Positions 24,960-33,173 of a DNA stretch of 64,000 bases are shown in pieces; positions within the stretch are counted from its first letter, which is position 1; the number at the start of each line of letters is the position of its first letter. Under the pieces are notes generated by a model. That model did no database searches. It saw nothing but the letters and a program-made list of their open reading frames with translations, and was not told the origin of the DNA. The DNA lies in contig MGXA01000070.1 in assembly GCA_001801215.1 (NCBI GenBank), forward strand, positions 1-64,000, given 5' to 3'. This DNA is from Gallionellales bacterium RIFCSPLOWO2_02_FULL_59_110 (GTDB lineage Bacteria > Pseudomonadota > Gammaproteobacteria > Burkholderiales > Gallionellaceae). The translations under genes and the position numbers were made by a program.

Positions 24960-26063
24960 ATGACTTACGCGCTCGACATCAAGGTGCTGGCAGGACTGGA
25001 GCCGATTTCCTCGTTCGGCCCGGCGCGCTTGCGCGAGTTGCTCGATTATTGCCATATCGAAACTGTGTTCAAAGGCAGCGACCCGTTCAAGGCGCATGGC
25101 CTGCAAGGACAGTCGGTCTACTTGTTGGACGGCGAACTCGAACTGGTTTACCAGGACGGCAACCGGGTGGTGGTCGGCGCGCAGTCCGAATGGGCCAAAC
25201 ACCCGTTGGGCAAGCGTCAGCCGAGCATCGTTTCCGCTTCGGCATTGCGCGAGAGCCAGTTGCTGCGTGTCGATGACGAATTGCTGGACAGAATAGTTAC
25301 CCTGGATCAGTTTTCTCAGCATGCCCCTGTCGAGCGCTCTTTTTCCGTGCCGGGACATGCAGACCCCAACGACGCCTCGACCAGCATCAAGCGTTTGCTC
25401 AACTCCAGCATGTTCAGCGCGGACAACCTCAAGAACGGGCCGCTGGCGCATTTGCCGATGGCGAACGTCAGCGCGCTGTTGCAGCGCATCGAAGCGATTG
25501 CCGTGTGGGAAGGTGATGTCATCATCCGCGAAGGCGACGAGGGGGACTATTACTATCTGATCGATAGCGGGCGCGCACAGGTGACGCGCCGCGTAGGCGG
25601 TGTGGACTTGCTGCTGGCCAACCTGAAGGCGGGCGATGTGTTTGGCGAGGAAGCGCTGGTTTCGGACGTGAAACGCAATGCGACCGTCACGATGAAATCC
25701 AACGGGGTATTATTGCGCCTCGGGCGGCAGGATTTCATGGAACTGCTGCAGGAGCCGTTGCTGCATAAGTTGAGTTACGAGCAGGCCGTGCGGGCCGTGG
25801 CGCAGGGCGCGGTATGGCTGGACGTGCGGCATCCTCCAGAGTACCGGTACGACAGGCTGCCAGGGGCGATGAACGTGCCGCTGAACGATATACGTAACGC
25901 GCTCGGTGTACTGGATCCCGGCAAGAAATATATCGCCTACTGCCAGAGCGGGCGGCGCAGCGCGGCTGCCGCATTTATCCTGGCGCAGGCCGGGTATGAT
26001 GTGCGAGTGCTGGACGGCGGGCTGTGGTCGGTGCCAAAAACGACACAAAATACAGAGCGGTGA
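24960..26063 (+). CDS. Cyclic-nucleotide-binding domain and rhodanese fusion protein
   Basis: The 367-residue protein starts on the base after the phosphodiesterase stop. Residues about 20-110 form a degenerate cNMP-fold (VFKGSDPFKAHGLQGQSVYLL). Residues about 155-265 form a second, better preserved one with GDVIIREGDEGDYYYLIDSG and AGDVFGEEALVSDVKRNATV, where FGEEAL and the basic residue match the phosphate-binding cassette. A C-terminal rhodanese domain (about 270-360) has DVRHPPEYRYDRLPGAMNVP and the active-site loop YCQSGRRSA with its cysteine. The fusion suggests ligand-controlled sulfur transfer, or use of the rhodanese fold as a signalling or phosphatase-like module. Confidence 0.9.
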   Translation: MTYALDIKVLAGLEPISSFGPARLRELLDYCHIETVFKGSDPFKAHGLQGQSVYLLDGELELVYQDGNRVVVGAQSEWAKHPLGKRQPSIVSASALRESQLLRVDDELLDRIVTLDQFSQHAPVERSFSVPGHADPNDASTSIKRLLNSSMFSADNLKNGPLAHLPMANVSALLQRIEAIAVWEGDVIIREGDEGDYYYLIDSGRAQVTRRVGGVDLLLANLKAGDVFGEEALVSDVKRNATVTMKSNGVLLRLGRQDFMELLQEPLLHKLSYEQAVRAVAQGAVWLDVRHPPEYRYDRLPGAMNVPLNDIRNALGVLDPGKKYIAYCQSGRRSAAAAFILAQAGYDVRVLDGGLWSVPKTTQNTER

Positions 26064-26076
26064 AACGGGAGCGGTA

Positions 26077-28479
26077 ATGAGTACAGTAATGCCAGGCAAC
26101 GGTGCAGCCGGTAAGGCAGGGGAGAGCAGCCTCAGCATCAAGCTCGAGTTCACCAAGAACCTCAACCATGTTATCAACAAGATTCACGCCACCAGCAATA
26201 TCGATGAAATCATGCTGGATGTCAGCAAGGACATCTGCACGCTGTTCAATGCCGACCGGCTGACCATCTACGTGGTGGGAGAGGATAATGCCTCGCTCGT
26301 TTCAAAAGTCAAAACCGGGCTGAATTCGTTCAAGGATCTCAAGCTGCCGATTGCGGAACAGAGCGTCGCCGGTTTTGCGGCGATGCACAAGAAGCTGCTC
26401 AACGTCAAGGATGTCTACGATGTGCAGGAGCTGGCTGGGTACAGCCCCCAGTTGCGTTTTTTGCAGGAAGTCGACAAGCGTACCGGCTACCGCACCAAGC
26501 AGATGCTGGTTGCGCCCATCCTGGATACCAGCGGCGATCTGGTCGGCGTTATTCAAATCATCAACAACAGGGCGGGCGCTCCTTTCGCGGCGATGGTCGA
26601 GGAGGGAGTGCAGGAACTGGTGCAGAGCATGGCGGTGGCGTTGCGCCAGCGCCAGCAAATTGCCACGGTCAAGACCAAATACGATTTTCTGGTGGCCGAC
26701 GCGGTGCTTTCCGCGGCGGAGTTCGAACTGGCGACCCGCACCGCCCGCCGCAAGGGAGTCGATATCGAGGAGGTGCTGATCGACGAATTCCAGGTCAGCG
26801 TCGCCGCGCTGGGCAAGGCGTTATCCGCTTTCTTCGGCGTGCCTTACGAACCCTACAAGGCGGATCGCATCAAGCCGTCCGACTTGCTGAAAAACCTGAA
26901 GCGGGAATACGTGGGAAGCAGCCACTGGATTCCGATCGAGGACACCCAGGAGGGGTTGGTGATCCTGACCACCGACCCGGAGCGGATCCAGACCTCGCGC
27001 GTGGTCAACAACATTTTTCCCAAGCACCGGCTGGCCTACAAAGTTTGCTCGCAACGCGAATTCAAGCAGACCCTCGACTTGTTCTATGGCGGGGGCGGAG
27101 GCGACGCGGGCAGCGGTTTTGCCGTGGACGAATCGTCAATGGACGATCTGCTGTCCAGCATGGGCGGGGACGAAGAAGAGAGCGGCGGCGCCAGCCAGGA
27201 CGATGTCAGCGCCGCGGCCGACAACGAGCTGGTCAAGCTGGTCAACAAGATCATCGTCGACAGTTACCGCATGGGCGCGTCGGATATCCATATCGAGCCG
27301 GGGCCGGGCAAGATGAAAACGCAGATCCGCGTGCGCAAGGATGGCTCGCTGCTCAATTACATCGAGGTACCCTCCACCTACCGCAACGCGCTGGTGACGC
27401 GCCTCAAGATCATGTGCGACCTGGATATTTCCGAGAAGCGCAAGCCGCAGGACGGCAAGATCAAGTTCAAGAAGTTCGGCCCGCTGGACATCGAGCTGCG
27501 CGTCGCGACCATCCCGTCGCAGGGCGGCGTCGAGGATGTGGTGATGCGTATTCTCGCTTCCGGCGAGCCGCTGCCGCTGGACAAGATGGGTTTCTCGAAA
27601 CGCAACGACGAGCTGATCAAAGCGACCGTCAGCAAACCGTACGGCCTGTTTTTCGTGTGTGGGCCGACCGGCTCCGGTAAAACGACGACGCTGCACTCCA
27701 TCCTCAAATTCATCAACACGCCCGACACCAAAATTTGGACGGCGGAAGACCCGGTGGAAATCACCCAGAAGGGTCTGCGCCAGGTGCAGATCAACAAGAA
27801 GGCCGGGCTGGATTTCGCCACCATCATGCGCGCCTTCCTGCGCGCCGACCCGGACGTGATCATGGTCGGCGAAATGCGCGACAAGGAGACCGTGTCCATC
27901 GGCATCGAGGCCTCGCTCACCGGGCACCTGGTGTTCGCCACGCTGCACACCAACAGCGCGCCGGAATCCATCATCCGCCTGCTCGACATGGGCATGGATC
28001 CGTTCAACTTTGCCGATGCGCTGCTGGGCATCCTGGCGCAACGCTTGGCGAAACGTTTATGCGCCAGCTGCAAGAAACCGCATATCGCTACCCAAGAGGA
28101 GATCAAGGCCATGATCACCGAATACAGCACCGAACTGACCAACACCACAACCTGGAAAAAAGACCCGGCTGTCGCGATGAAGGCTCTCTATGCGGATTGG
28201 GCCAAGATGTTTGCCGACGACCAGGGGCAGTTCACTTTGTACGAGCCGGTCGGCTGCGACAAATGCACCAACACCGGCTATCGCGGGCGCGTCGGCCTGC
28301 ACGAGTTGCTGATCGGCACCGACCCGGTCAAGAAGGCCATCCAGGAACACGCGCGCGTCGCCGAACTGCTGGCCATCGCCCTCGAGGAAGGGATGCACAC
28401 GCTGAAGCAGGACGGCATGGAGAAGGTGTTGCAGGGCATCACCGACATGCACCAGATACGCGCGGTCTGTATAAAGTAA
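26077..28479 (+). CDS. GAF-domain PilB/GspE-type secretion ATPase
   Basis: The 800-residue protein has an N-terminal GAF sensor domain (about 25-190), an MshEN/T2SSE N-like domain (about 205-340: YDFLVADAVLSAAEFELATR, FFGVPYEPY) and a Gly/Asp/Glu-rich linker. A complete secretion ATPase follows: ASDIHIEPG, Walker A GPTGSGKTTTLHS near 535, Walker B-type DPDVIMVGEMRDKET, HLVFATLHTNSAPE, and the zinc-type CASC...CDKC pairs with GYRGRVGLHELL. ATG 26077 with GGGAG upstream is chosen. The ORF-track start 25906 overlaps the rhodanese gene. PilB/GspE ATPases drive pilus or type II assembly. A GAF-controlled copy inside a kinase/cyclase cluster, away from other pil or gsp genes, suggests signal-dependent motor activity. 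Confidence 0.92.
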   Translation: MSTVMPGNGAAGKAGESSLSIKLEFTKNLNHVINKIHATSNIDEIMLDVSKDICTLFNADRLTIYVVGEDNASLVSKVKTGLNSFKDLKLPIAEQSVAGFAAMHKKLLNVKDVYDVQELAGYSPQLRFLQEVDKRTGYRTKQMLVAPILDTSGDLVGVIQIINNRAGAPFAAMVEEGVQELVQSMAVALRQRQQIATVKTKYDFLVADAVLSAAEFELATRTARRKGVDIEEVLIDEFQVSVAALGKALSAFFGVPYEPYKADRIKPSDLLKNLKREYVGSSHWIPIEDTQEGLVILTTDPERIQTSRVVNNIFPKHRLAYKVCSQREFKQTLDLFYGGGGGDAGSGFAVDESSMDDLLSSMGGDEEESGGASQDDVSAAADNELVKLVNKIIVDSYRMGASDIHIEPGPGKMKTQIRVRKDGSLLNYIEVPSTYRNALVTRLKIMCDLDISEKRKPQDGKIKFKKFGPLDIELRVATIPSQGGVEDVVMRILASGEPLPLDKMGFSKRNDELIKATVSKPYGLFFVCGPTGSGKTTTLHSILKFINTPDTKIWTAEDPVEITQKGLRQVQINKKAGLDFATIMRAFLRADPDVIMVGEMRDKETVSIGIEASLTGHLVFATLHTNSAPESIIRLLDMGMDPFNFADALLGILAQRLAKRLCASCKKPHIATQEEIKAMITEYSTELTNTTTWKKDPAVAMKALYADWAKMFADDQGQFTLYEPVGCDKCTNTGYRGRVGLHELLIGTDPVKKAIQEHARVAELLAIALEEGMHTLKQDGMEKVLQGITDMHQIRAVCIK

Positions 28480-28488
28480 GGAGCCATC

Positions 28489-30213
28489 ATGCATTCCACG
28501 GAGCGCCTGCTGCACCGCCTCAAGGAACTCAACGAGATCGGCATCGCGCTGTCCCAGCAGCGCGATATCAACAGCCTGCTGGAAACCATCCTGGAGGCGG
28601 CCAAACGCATTACCCATGCCGATGCCGGCACGCTCTACCTGCACGAGCCGGAACAGCGCGTATTGCGCTTCGAGATCATGCGCACCGATTCGCTGAACAT
28701 CGCGATGGGCGGCAGCAGCGGCGTGCCGATCACCTTCTATCCGATCCACCTTTACGACAAGGAAGGCAAGCCCATTCATTCGATGGTAGTGAGCCACTCG
28801 GCGCTGAGCGGCGAGACGGTCAATATTTCCGATGCCTATGCTGCGGAAGGTTACGATTTTTCCGGCACCAAAAAATTCGATGCCAAGACCGGCTACCGCT
28901 CGCAGTCTTTCCTCGCCGTGCCGATGCGCAACCACGAGAACGAAATCATCGGAGTGTTGCAGTTAATCAACGCGCAGGACCGCGAAAGTGGCGCGGTCGT
29001 GCCGTTCTCGGGCGACGACCAGCAGCTGTTGGAATCGCTCGCTTCGCAGGCCGCCATCGCGCTCACCAACCGCCGCTTGATCGCGCAACTGGAAGAGCTG
29101 TTCGAATCTTTCATCCAGCTCATCAACACCGCGATCGACGACAAATCCCCCTATACGGCCGGGCATTGCGCGCGCGTGCCGGTGCTGACCATGATGCTGG
29201 CCGAAGCGGTCAACCGCACCGATAGCGGCCCGCTCAAGGATTTTGTGATGTCCGAAAAAGACCGGCATGAATTGAAAATGGCCGGATTGCTGCACGATTG
29301 CGGAAAAATCACCACCCCGGTACATGTGGTGGATAAGTCGACCAAGCTGCATACCCTGCTCGACCGCATCCACCTGATCGACACGCGTTTCGGGGTACTC
29401 AAGCGCGATGCGGAAATAGCCATGCTGCGCGCACTATCAAACCGCCCCTCTGATAAAACCGCTAGCCATTCGACTAGGTCGCCCAAAGATGGCGCCCAAG
29501 TCGCTGGTTATCCCGCGAGCGGGGGGGTGGATGGGGGAGAGGGTGGTATTTCGGAGGAAACCGCTGCGATCCGCGCCGAATACGAGGCGCGCATCCGGCA
29601 GCTCGACGACGACTGCGAGTTTTTGCGCCACTGCAACATCGGCGGCGAAGCCATGTCGGAGGAAGCGCAGCAGCGCGTGCGCCGGATCGCCGCCTACCAG
29701 TGGCGCGATACCGACGGAAAATTGGCCGACTTTCTCAGCGGCGACGAGATCGAGAACCTTAATATCCGCGCCGGCACGTTGACGGCGGCGGAGCGCGAGA
29801 CCATCAACCACCACATCGTCGTCACGATCAAGATGCTGGAATCGTTGCCGTGGCCGAAAAATCTCAATAACGTCCCGGAATATGCGGGCGGACATCACGA
29901 GCGCATGGACGGCAAAGGCTACCCGCGCGGGCTGACGCGCGAGCAGATGTCGGTGCAGGCGCGCATGATGGGCATCGCCGATATTTTCGAGGCGCTCACC
30001 GCCAAAGACCGCCCCTACAAGCTCGGCAAGACCCTGACCGAATCGCTGACCATACTCGGAAAGCTCAAACTGGGCGGGCATATCGACCCCGACCTGTTCG
30101 ACGTATTCATTCGCGAGAAGGTTTATCTCGATTACGCCAACCAGTTTCTCGCGCCCGAGCAGATCGACGCGGTGGATTTGAGCAAGATTCCGGGCGTGAA
30201 CCTGGAGGCATGA
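28489..30213 (+). CDS. GAF-domain HD-GYP phosphodiesterase
   Basis: The 574-residue cytoplasmic protein has a GAF domain (about residues 15-200) followed by an HD-GYP domain with the key motifs GHCARV, LLHDCGKI, HHIVVTIKML, HHERMDGKGYP and IADIFEALTAKDRPYK. It probably hydrolyses cyclic di-GMP or a related dinucleotide. The HD part is split by a long insertion (about residues 310-400), whose first part is encoded by a repeat-like Pro/Gly/Ser-rich segment and whose second part is acidic and helical. It starts nine bases after the ATPase gene and is likely co-transcribed. No GGDEF protein is in the window. Confidence 0.93.
   Translation: MHSTERLLHRLKELNEIGIALSQQRDINSLLETILEAAKRITHADAGTLYLHEPEQRVLRFEIMRTDSLNIAMGGSSGVPITFYPIHLYDKEGKPIHSMVVSHSALSGETVNISDAYAAEGYDFSGTKKFDAKTGYRSQSFLAVPMRNHENEIIGVLQLINAQDRESGAVVPFSGDDQQLLESLASQAAIALTNRRLIAQLEELFESFIQLINTAIDDKSPYTAGHCARVPVLTMMLAEAVNRTDSGPLKDFVMSEKDRHELKMAGLLHDCGKITTPVHVVDKSTKLHTLLDRIHLIDTRFGVLKRDAEIAMLRALSNRPSDKTASHSTRSPKDGAQVAGYPASGGVDGGEGGISEETAAIRAEYEARIRQLDDDCEFLRHCNIGGEAMSEEAQQRVRRIAAYQWRDTDGKLADFLSGDEIENLNIRAGTLTAAERETINHHIVVTIKMLESLPWPKNLNNVPEYAGGHHERMDGKGYPRGLTREQMSVQARMMGIADIFEALTAKDRPYKLGKTLTESLTILGKLKLGGHIDPDLFDVFIREKVYLDYANQFLAPEQIDAVDLSKIPGVNLEA
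29440..29555. repeat. Repeat-like in-frame segment in the HD-GYP gene
   Basis: The 5' edge ACCGCCCCTCT and the 3' edge AGAGGGTGGT are approximate inverted repeats. The interior holds smaller palindromes (CCCGCGAGCGGGG). The encoded segment (RSPKDGAQVAGYPASGGVDGG) is low complexity, whereas its flanks are normal helical protein. The G-rich GGGGGAGAGGGTG end matches the first repeat in mutS. The boundaries are approximate. Confidence 0.5.
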
Positions 30214-30337
30214 CAGATACTTGTTGGGCCCTGTTGTCGCGGGAAACATCCTGACTCCCACTTGTGCGGGCATCCGTCACACGGATTGCGTGATTCGCGA
30301 TTGATGGGGCTCGCAAGCTGGCCGCATCCAACAAGGA

Positions 30338-32182
30338 CTAATCGGGGTTGAGCGGCCCGAAGCTTTCGAGTTTCTTCTTCAACGCGGGGTCGTGGGGCGT
30401 AAGGGCGAGCGCCTTCTTCAGGTAATACTGCGCCGAACGGGGATCAAGGGATACCAGCAATTCGTAGTCGGCGGCCGCTTCGAAAAACAGCGCGCGCAGC
30501 GAATTGCTGATCCGGGTGTTGCTGGCGCCAGCGGCGAACAGCTTGAGGGCGTCCTGCCGGTTCAGACACTTCGGCATGCCGAGCAATGGCTTGAGAAGGT
30601 GCTGCGGAAGCTCCAAGTCTTTAGATGCATATGGTGTATGCTCCAAGCGATGCGCAAACTCGTCAATCCATTGCTGCTCGACGGGTCTTTTAGATGAGCA
30701 GGCCCAAAAGATTAGCGCCTGGTGGCCAAGCTTGAACGACGCATCCATGGCCGCAGATTGCTCCAGGTAGAAACGGACATTTATCCCGCCCATGGGATCG
30801 CCGACATCGCCGTAGCCCGCCTTGATCAACGCAAGCGCCGCAGCATGGTTGGCCCGGGCGGATTGCGGGTGGCGCGTGGCTTCGATCTGGGAACTGAGCA
30901 GTGGGTTGCTCATCTGCTCGGCGCGCAGCCAGGTAATGAAAGCGAGGATCAGCACGACTGCAACCGCCAGCAGGCCGGTCGTCTGGTATGGGTAGTCCAG
31001 CTTCAGTTTTTGCAGGAAGGTGAGGCCGGTGTAGCCGATGCCCGCGATCAGGCCGAGCGAGGGCAGGTAGTTGCGGTATTCGTGGGCGATTTCCAGCGGC
31101 AAAAAGGTGGATTCGAGGGCGTGTCCGGCGAGGAACCAAGTCAGGGCAAAGCACAGCAATGGCTGGCGGCGGCGCAACAACCAGATTCCCGCGACAACCG
31201 CCGCCCAGCCGGTGAGTGCTACCAAGGTGGCGGGCGGTTCGAGCAGCCCCGCCGACAATGCAAAATCGTCGAGGTAAAGCCCGAAGCCTGCGTAGCTGGG
31301 GGCGACGATCTGCGCCGCATAAAACCACAGCACCCTGGCTTCGGTCAGAAGGCGCTCGGCCAGCGTGAACGGGCGCATCGCGTAAGCGGTTTCCAGCCAG
31401 TTCCAGCCCAGATAGGACAACATGGCCAGCGCAATGATAGCCAGCGCAACAATCGCTGCGGGAATCGTCCACGACTCCTTGCGCGGAAATTCGCCGCGCA
31501 CCGGCGAATTCCTTGCAGTGCGCATCAAGAAGGTGACGGCGAGGATATAAAGCGGAAAGAGCAGCCCGGTTTCCTTGCTCAGGACGGAAAGCGGCCAGAA
31601 CAGCAGCCAACCGGCGCCCAGCCATGCCCAGAACTGCCAGCGGCGCTCGGCCAAGGCGACGGCCTTCAAATGGCAGATCAGCGCCAGCAGCATGAACATT
31701 CCTGACAGCAGGGTCATGCGCTGCACCGCCAGCATCACCGGCATGAAGTTGATCGGATGCACCAGCCAGATGGCCGCGATCCAGAGCGCCAGCCAGCTTT
31801 GGCTTGCTGCGGAGAGCCGGTTTTCCGGCAAGGCGCGCAGCAGCAGCGCCGCGAACCAGGCCGCGAGCAGACCATTGAGCAGATGGATGGCGAGGTTGAT
31901 GGCCTTGAACGCGAACGGGTCGAGGCCGAAGAAATAGTGGGTGAGCGCGAAGCTCAACACGCTGACCGGGCGGCCCAGCGGGCCGGCGGACGGGCCGGCA
32001 AGGCTGGCGCGCAGCGCATCGAAACTCAAAGTGCCGATATGAACGGCGCTGTTTTCGACGATATTCGGGGCGTCGTCGAAAAAAAAACCGCCCTTTAGTC
32101 CGGGGGTAATGACAATCAGCGCCAAAGCCAGAACGGCGATCCAGGATGCGGTGAAAGCCATGGTTTTGCGTGGAGCGTTCAT
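30338..32182 (-). CDS. Large GT-C-type membrane glycosyltransferase next to the pilin gene (TfpW/TMTC-like)
   Basis: The 614-residue protein has about ten hydrophobic helices and an FDDAPNI motif in the first extracytoplasmic loop (residues about 33-42), the acidic position typical of GT-C enzymes using lipid-phosphate sugars. The C-terminal third (about 430-610) is soluble and TPR-like, ending AQYYLKKALALTPHDPALKK. It follows the pilin gene on the same strand, with the pilin terminator in between. In several pseudomonads and betaproteobacteria a GT-C enzyme (TfpW) or an oligosaccharyltransferase sits at this place and glycosylates the pilin. That role is inferred here from position. Confidence 0.75.
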   Translation of the reverse strand: MNAPRKTMAFTASWIAVLALALIVITPGLKGGFFFDDAPNIVENSAVHIGTLSFDALRASLAGPSAGPLGRPVSVLSFALTHYFFGLDPFAFKAINLAIHLLNGLLAAWFAALLLRALPENRLSAASQSWLALWIAAIWLVHPINFMPVMLAVQRMTLLSGMFMLLALICHLKAVALAERRWQFWAWLGAGWLLFWPLSVLSKETGLLFPLYILAVTFLMRTARNSPVRGEFPRKESWTIPAAIVALAIIALAMLSYLGWNWLETAYAMRPFTLAERLLTEARVLWFYAAQIVAPSYAGFGLYLDDFALSAGLLEPPATLVALTGWAAVVAGIWLLRRRQPLLCFALTWFLAGHALESTFLPLEIAHEYRNYLPSLGLIAGIGYTGLTFLQKLKLDYPYQTTGLLAVAVVLILAFITWLRAEQMSNPLLSSQIEATRHPQSARANHAAALALIKAGYGDVGDPMGGINVRFYLEQSAAMDASFKLGHQALIFWACSSKRPVEQQWIDEFAHRLEHTPYASKDLELPQHLLKPLLGMPKCLNRQDALKLFAAGASNTRISNSLRALFFEAAADYELLVSLDPRSAQYYLKKALALTPHDPALKKKLESFGPLNPD

Positions 32183-32191
32183 TGTCGGCCT

Positions 32192-32225
32192 ATAAAAAAG
32201 AAAACCCCCGGACTGGCCGGGGGTT
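32192..32225 (-). terminator. Terminator of the pilin gene
   Basis: On the minus strand the stem AACCCCCGG/CCGGGGGTT with a short loop is followed by TTTTCTTTTTT, directly after the pilin stop codon and before the glycosyltransferase start. It is an efficient-looking intrinsic terminator, and the downstream gene may be reached only by read-through. Confidence 0.92.
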
Positions 32226-32245
32226 CGGTTGGATCAACTACCTGA

Positions 32246-32779
32246 TTAGAAGTCCTTGCAGGAACCTGGCAGGTATTTCGTTGGAATCGGAAAGGCAGCA
32301 GTAGCCTGAGCGGCTTTACCACTATCAGCAGCCAGGCTCGTTTCGGCACCCGTTGCAACACCCGCTGGAGCTGCACCGCATGTCCAGATTACGGCACCAG
32401 TGGTTTGATTACCCGTAGCCTTCAGGGCAAGCGCTCCACCCCTAGCACCGCCCAGTTTTGTGTCATCCAGCAGTACTACGACAACGTAACCCTCAGTAGC
32501 TGCATTTACCCCCGCCTGGTTCCAAGTCACGCCGTAAACAACACCAGTGGATTGGTCCTGAACGCCCATCGAAAGGGCGCTAGGTAACATTGCGCCATTG
32601 TTGGCAAAAACTTCGGATACGGCGGTGCGGCCTGAGGAAGCGGCCAGCAGACCTTCGGATACCCGTGCGCGGATGGTGTAATCCTGGTAAGCCGGCAACG
32701 CGACGGCGGCCAGAATGCCGATGATCGCGATCACGATCATCAGTTCGATCAGGGTAAAACCTTTTTGTATGCTTTTCAT
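32246..32779 (-). CDS. pilA: Type IV major pilin (PilA/PilE)
   Basis: The 177-residue type IVa prepilin has a short leader MKSIQKG cleaved before [20 protein letters not shown], with the conserved Glu5 of the mature protein and the hydrophobic assembly helix. The C-terminal part has two cysteines (WTCGAAP and PGSCKDF) that should form the D-region disulfide. GGAGC precedes the ATG. A sigma-54 promoter lies about 110 bases upstream and a terminator follows, so it is probably transcribed alone under PilS/PilR-RpoN control. The Ala/Gly/Thr-rich head may be a glycosylation target of the next gene. Confidence 0.95.
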   Translation of the reverse strand: MKSIQKGFTLIELMIVIAIIGILAAVALPAYQDYTIRARVSEGLLAASSGRTAVSEVFANNGAMLPSALSMGVQDQSTGVVYGVTWNQAGVNAATEGYVVVVLLDDTKLGGARGGALALKATGNQTTGAVIWTCGAAPAGVATGAETSLAADSGKAAQATAAFPIPTKYLPGSCKDF

Positions 32780-33173
32780 GATAAAGCTCCTTGTGAATTG
32801 ACTTGAGTTTAGCCATTCGACCGGGTTGCCGTGCTGCGCTAATCCGATCGCTGGTTAACACACGCGAAGTGTGTTGCCGGTAAGTTATGCAATAGTTATG
32901 CCATGGATCCGGGGTGGGGCGCTGGCACGTCTGCGCCGGGTATTCTTATCGCTCCTTAGACCGTGCGGCGCGAGAGAACGGTAAAAAAAGACCCTCAACA
33001 TCCCAAATCCGTTACATGGCTGACGATTTTTGGCAGTTTATTTGGGGCGCCAATCCGGATGCAGGTATCGTAAAGTCCCCAGCGTTGCCAGCAGATACTT
33101 TATAGTTGGCATGAAACCCGCTTCTCGGGAAGGCGAAAACCGCAGAAGTTCACTTGGTCGCGCGATAACTGGC
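32780..33173. other. Divergent regulatory region, pilin / MBOAT gene
   Basis: This stretch of 394 bases has no supported gene. It contains the sigma-54 promoter of the pilin gene and a small inverted repeat (AACACACGCGAAGTGTGTTG) near 32857-32876 that might be a binding site. The promoter of the plus-strand MBOAT gene could not be identified. Confidence 0.6.
32888..32903 (-). promoter_or_regulatory. Sigma-54 (RpoN) promoter of pilA
   Basis: Minus-strand TGGCATAACTATTGCA matches the TGGCACG-N4-TTGCW consensus, with GG and GC at the required 10-base spacing. It lies about 110 bases before the pilin ATG. Pilin genes are classically RpoN-dependent. Confidence 0.85.

Noticed and set aside
32857-32876. 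AACACAC...GTGTGTT as pilin terminator or operator
   Set aside because: An inverted repeat exists, but no T run or known operator match supports a call. It is mentioned only in the region entry.
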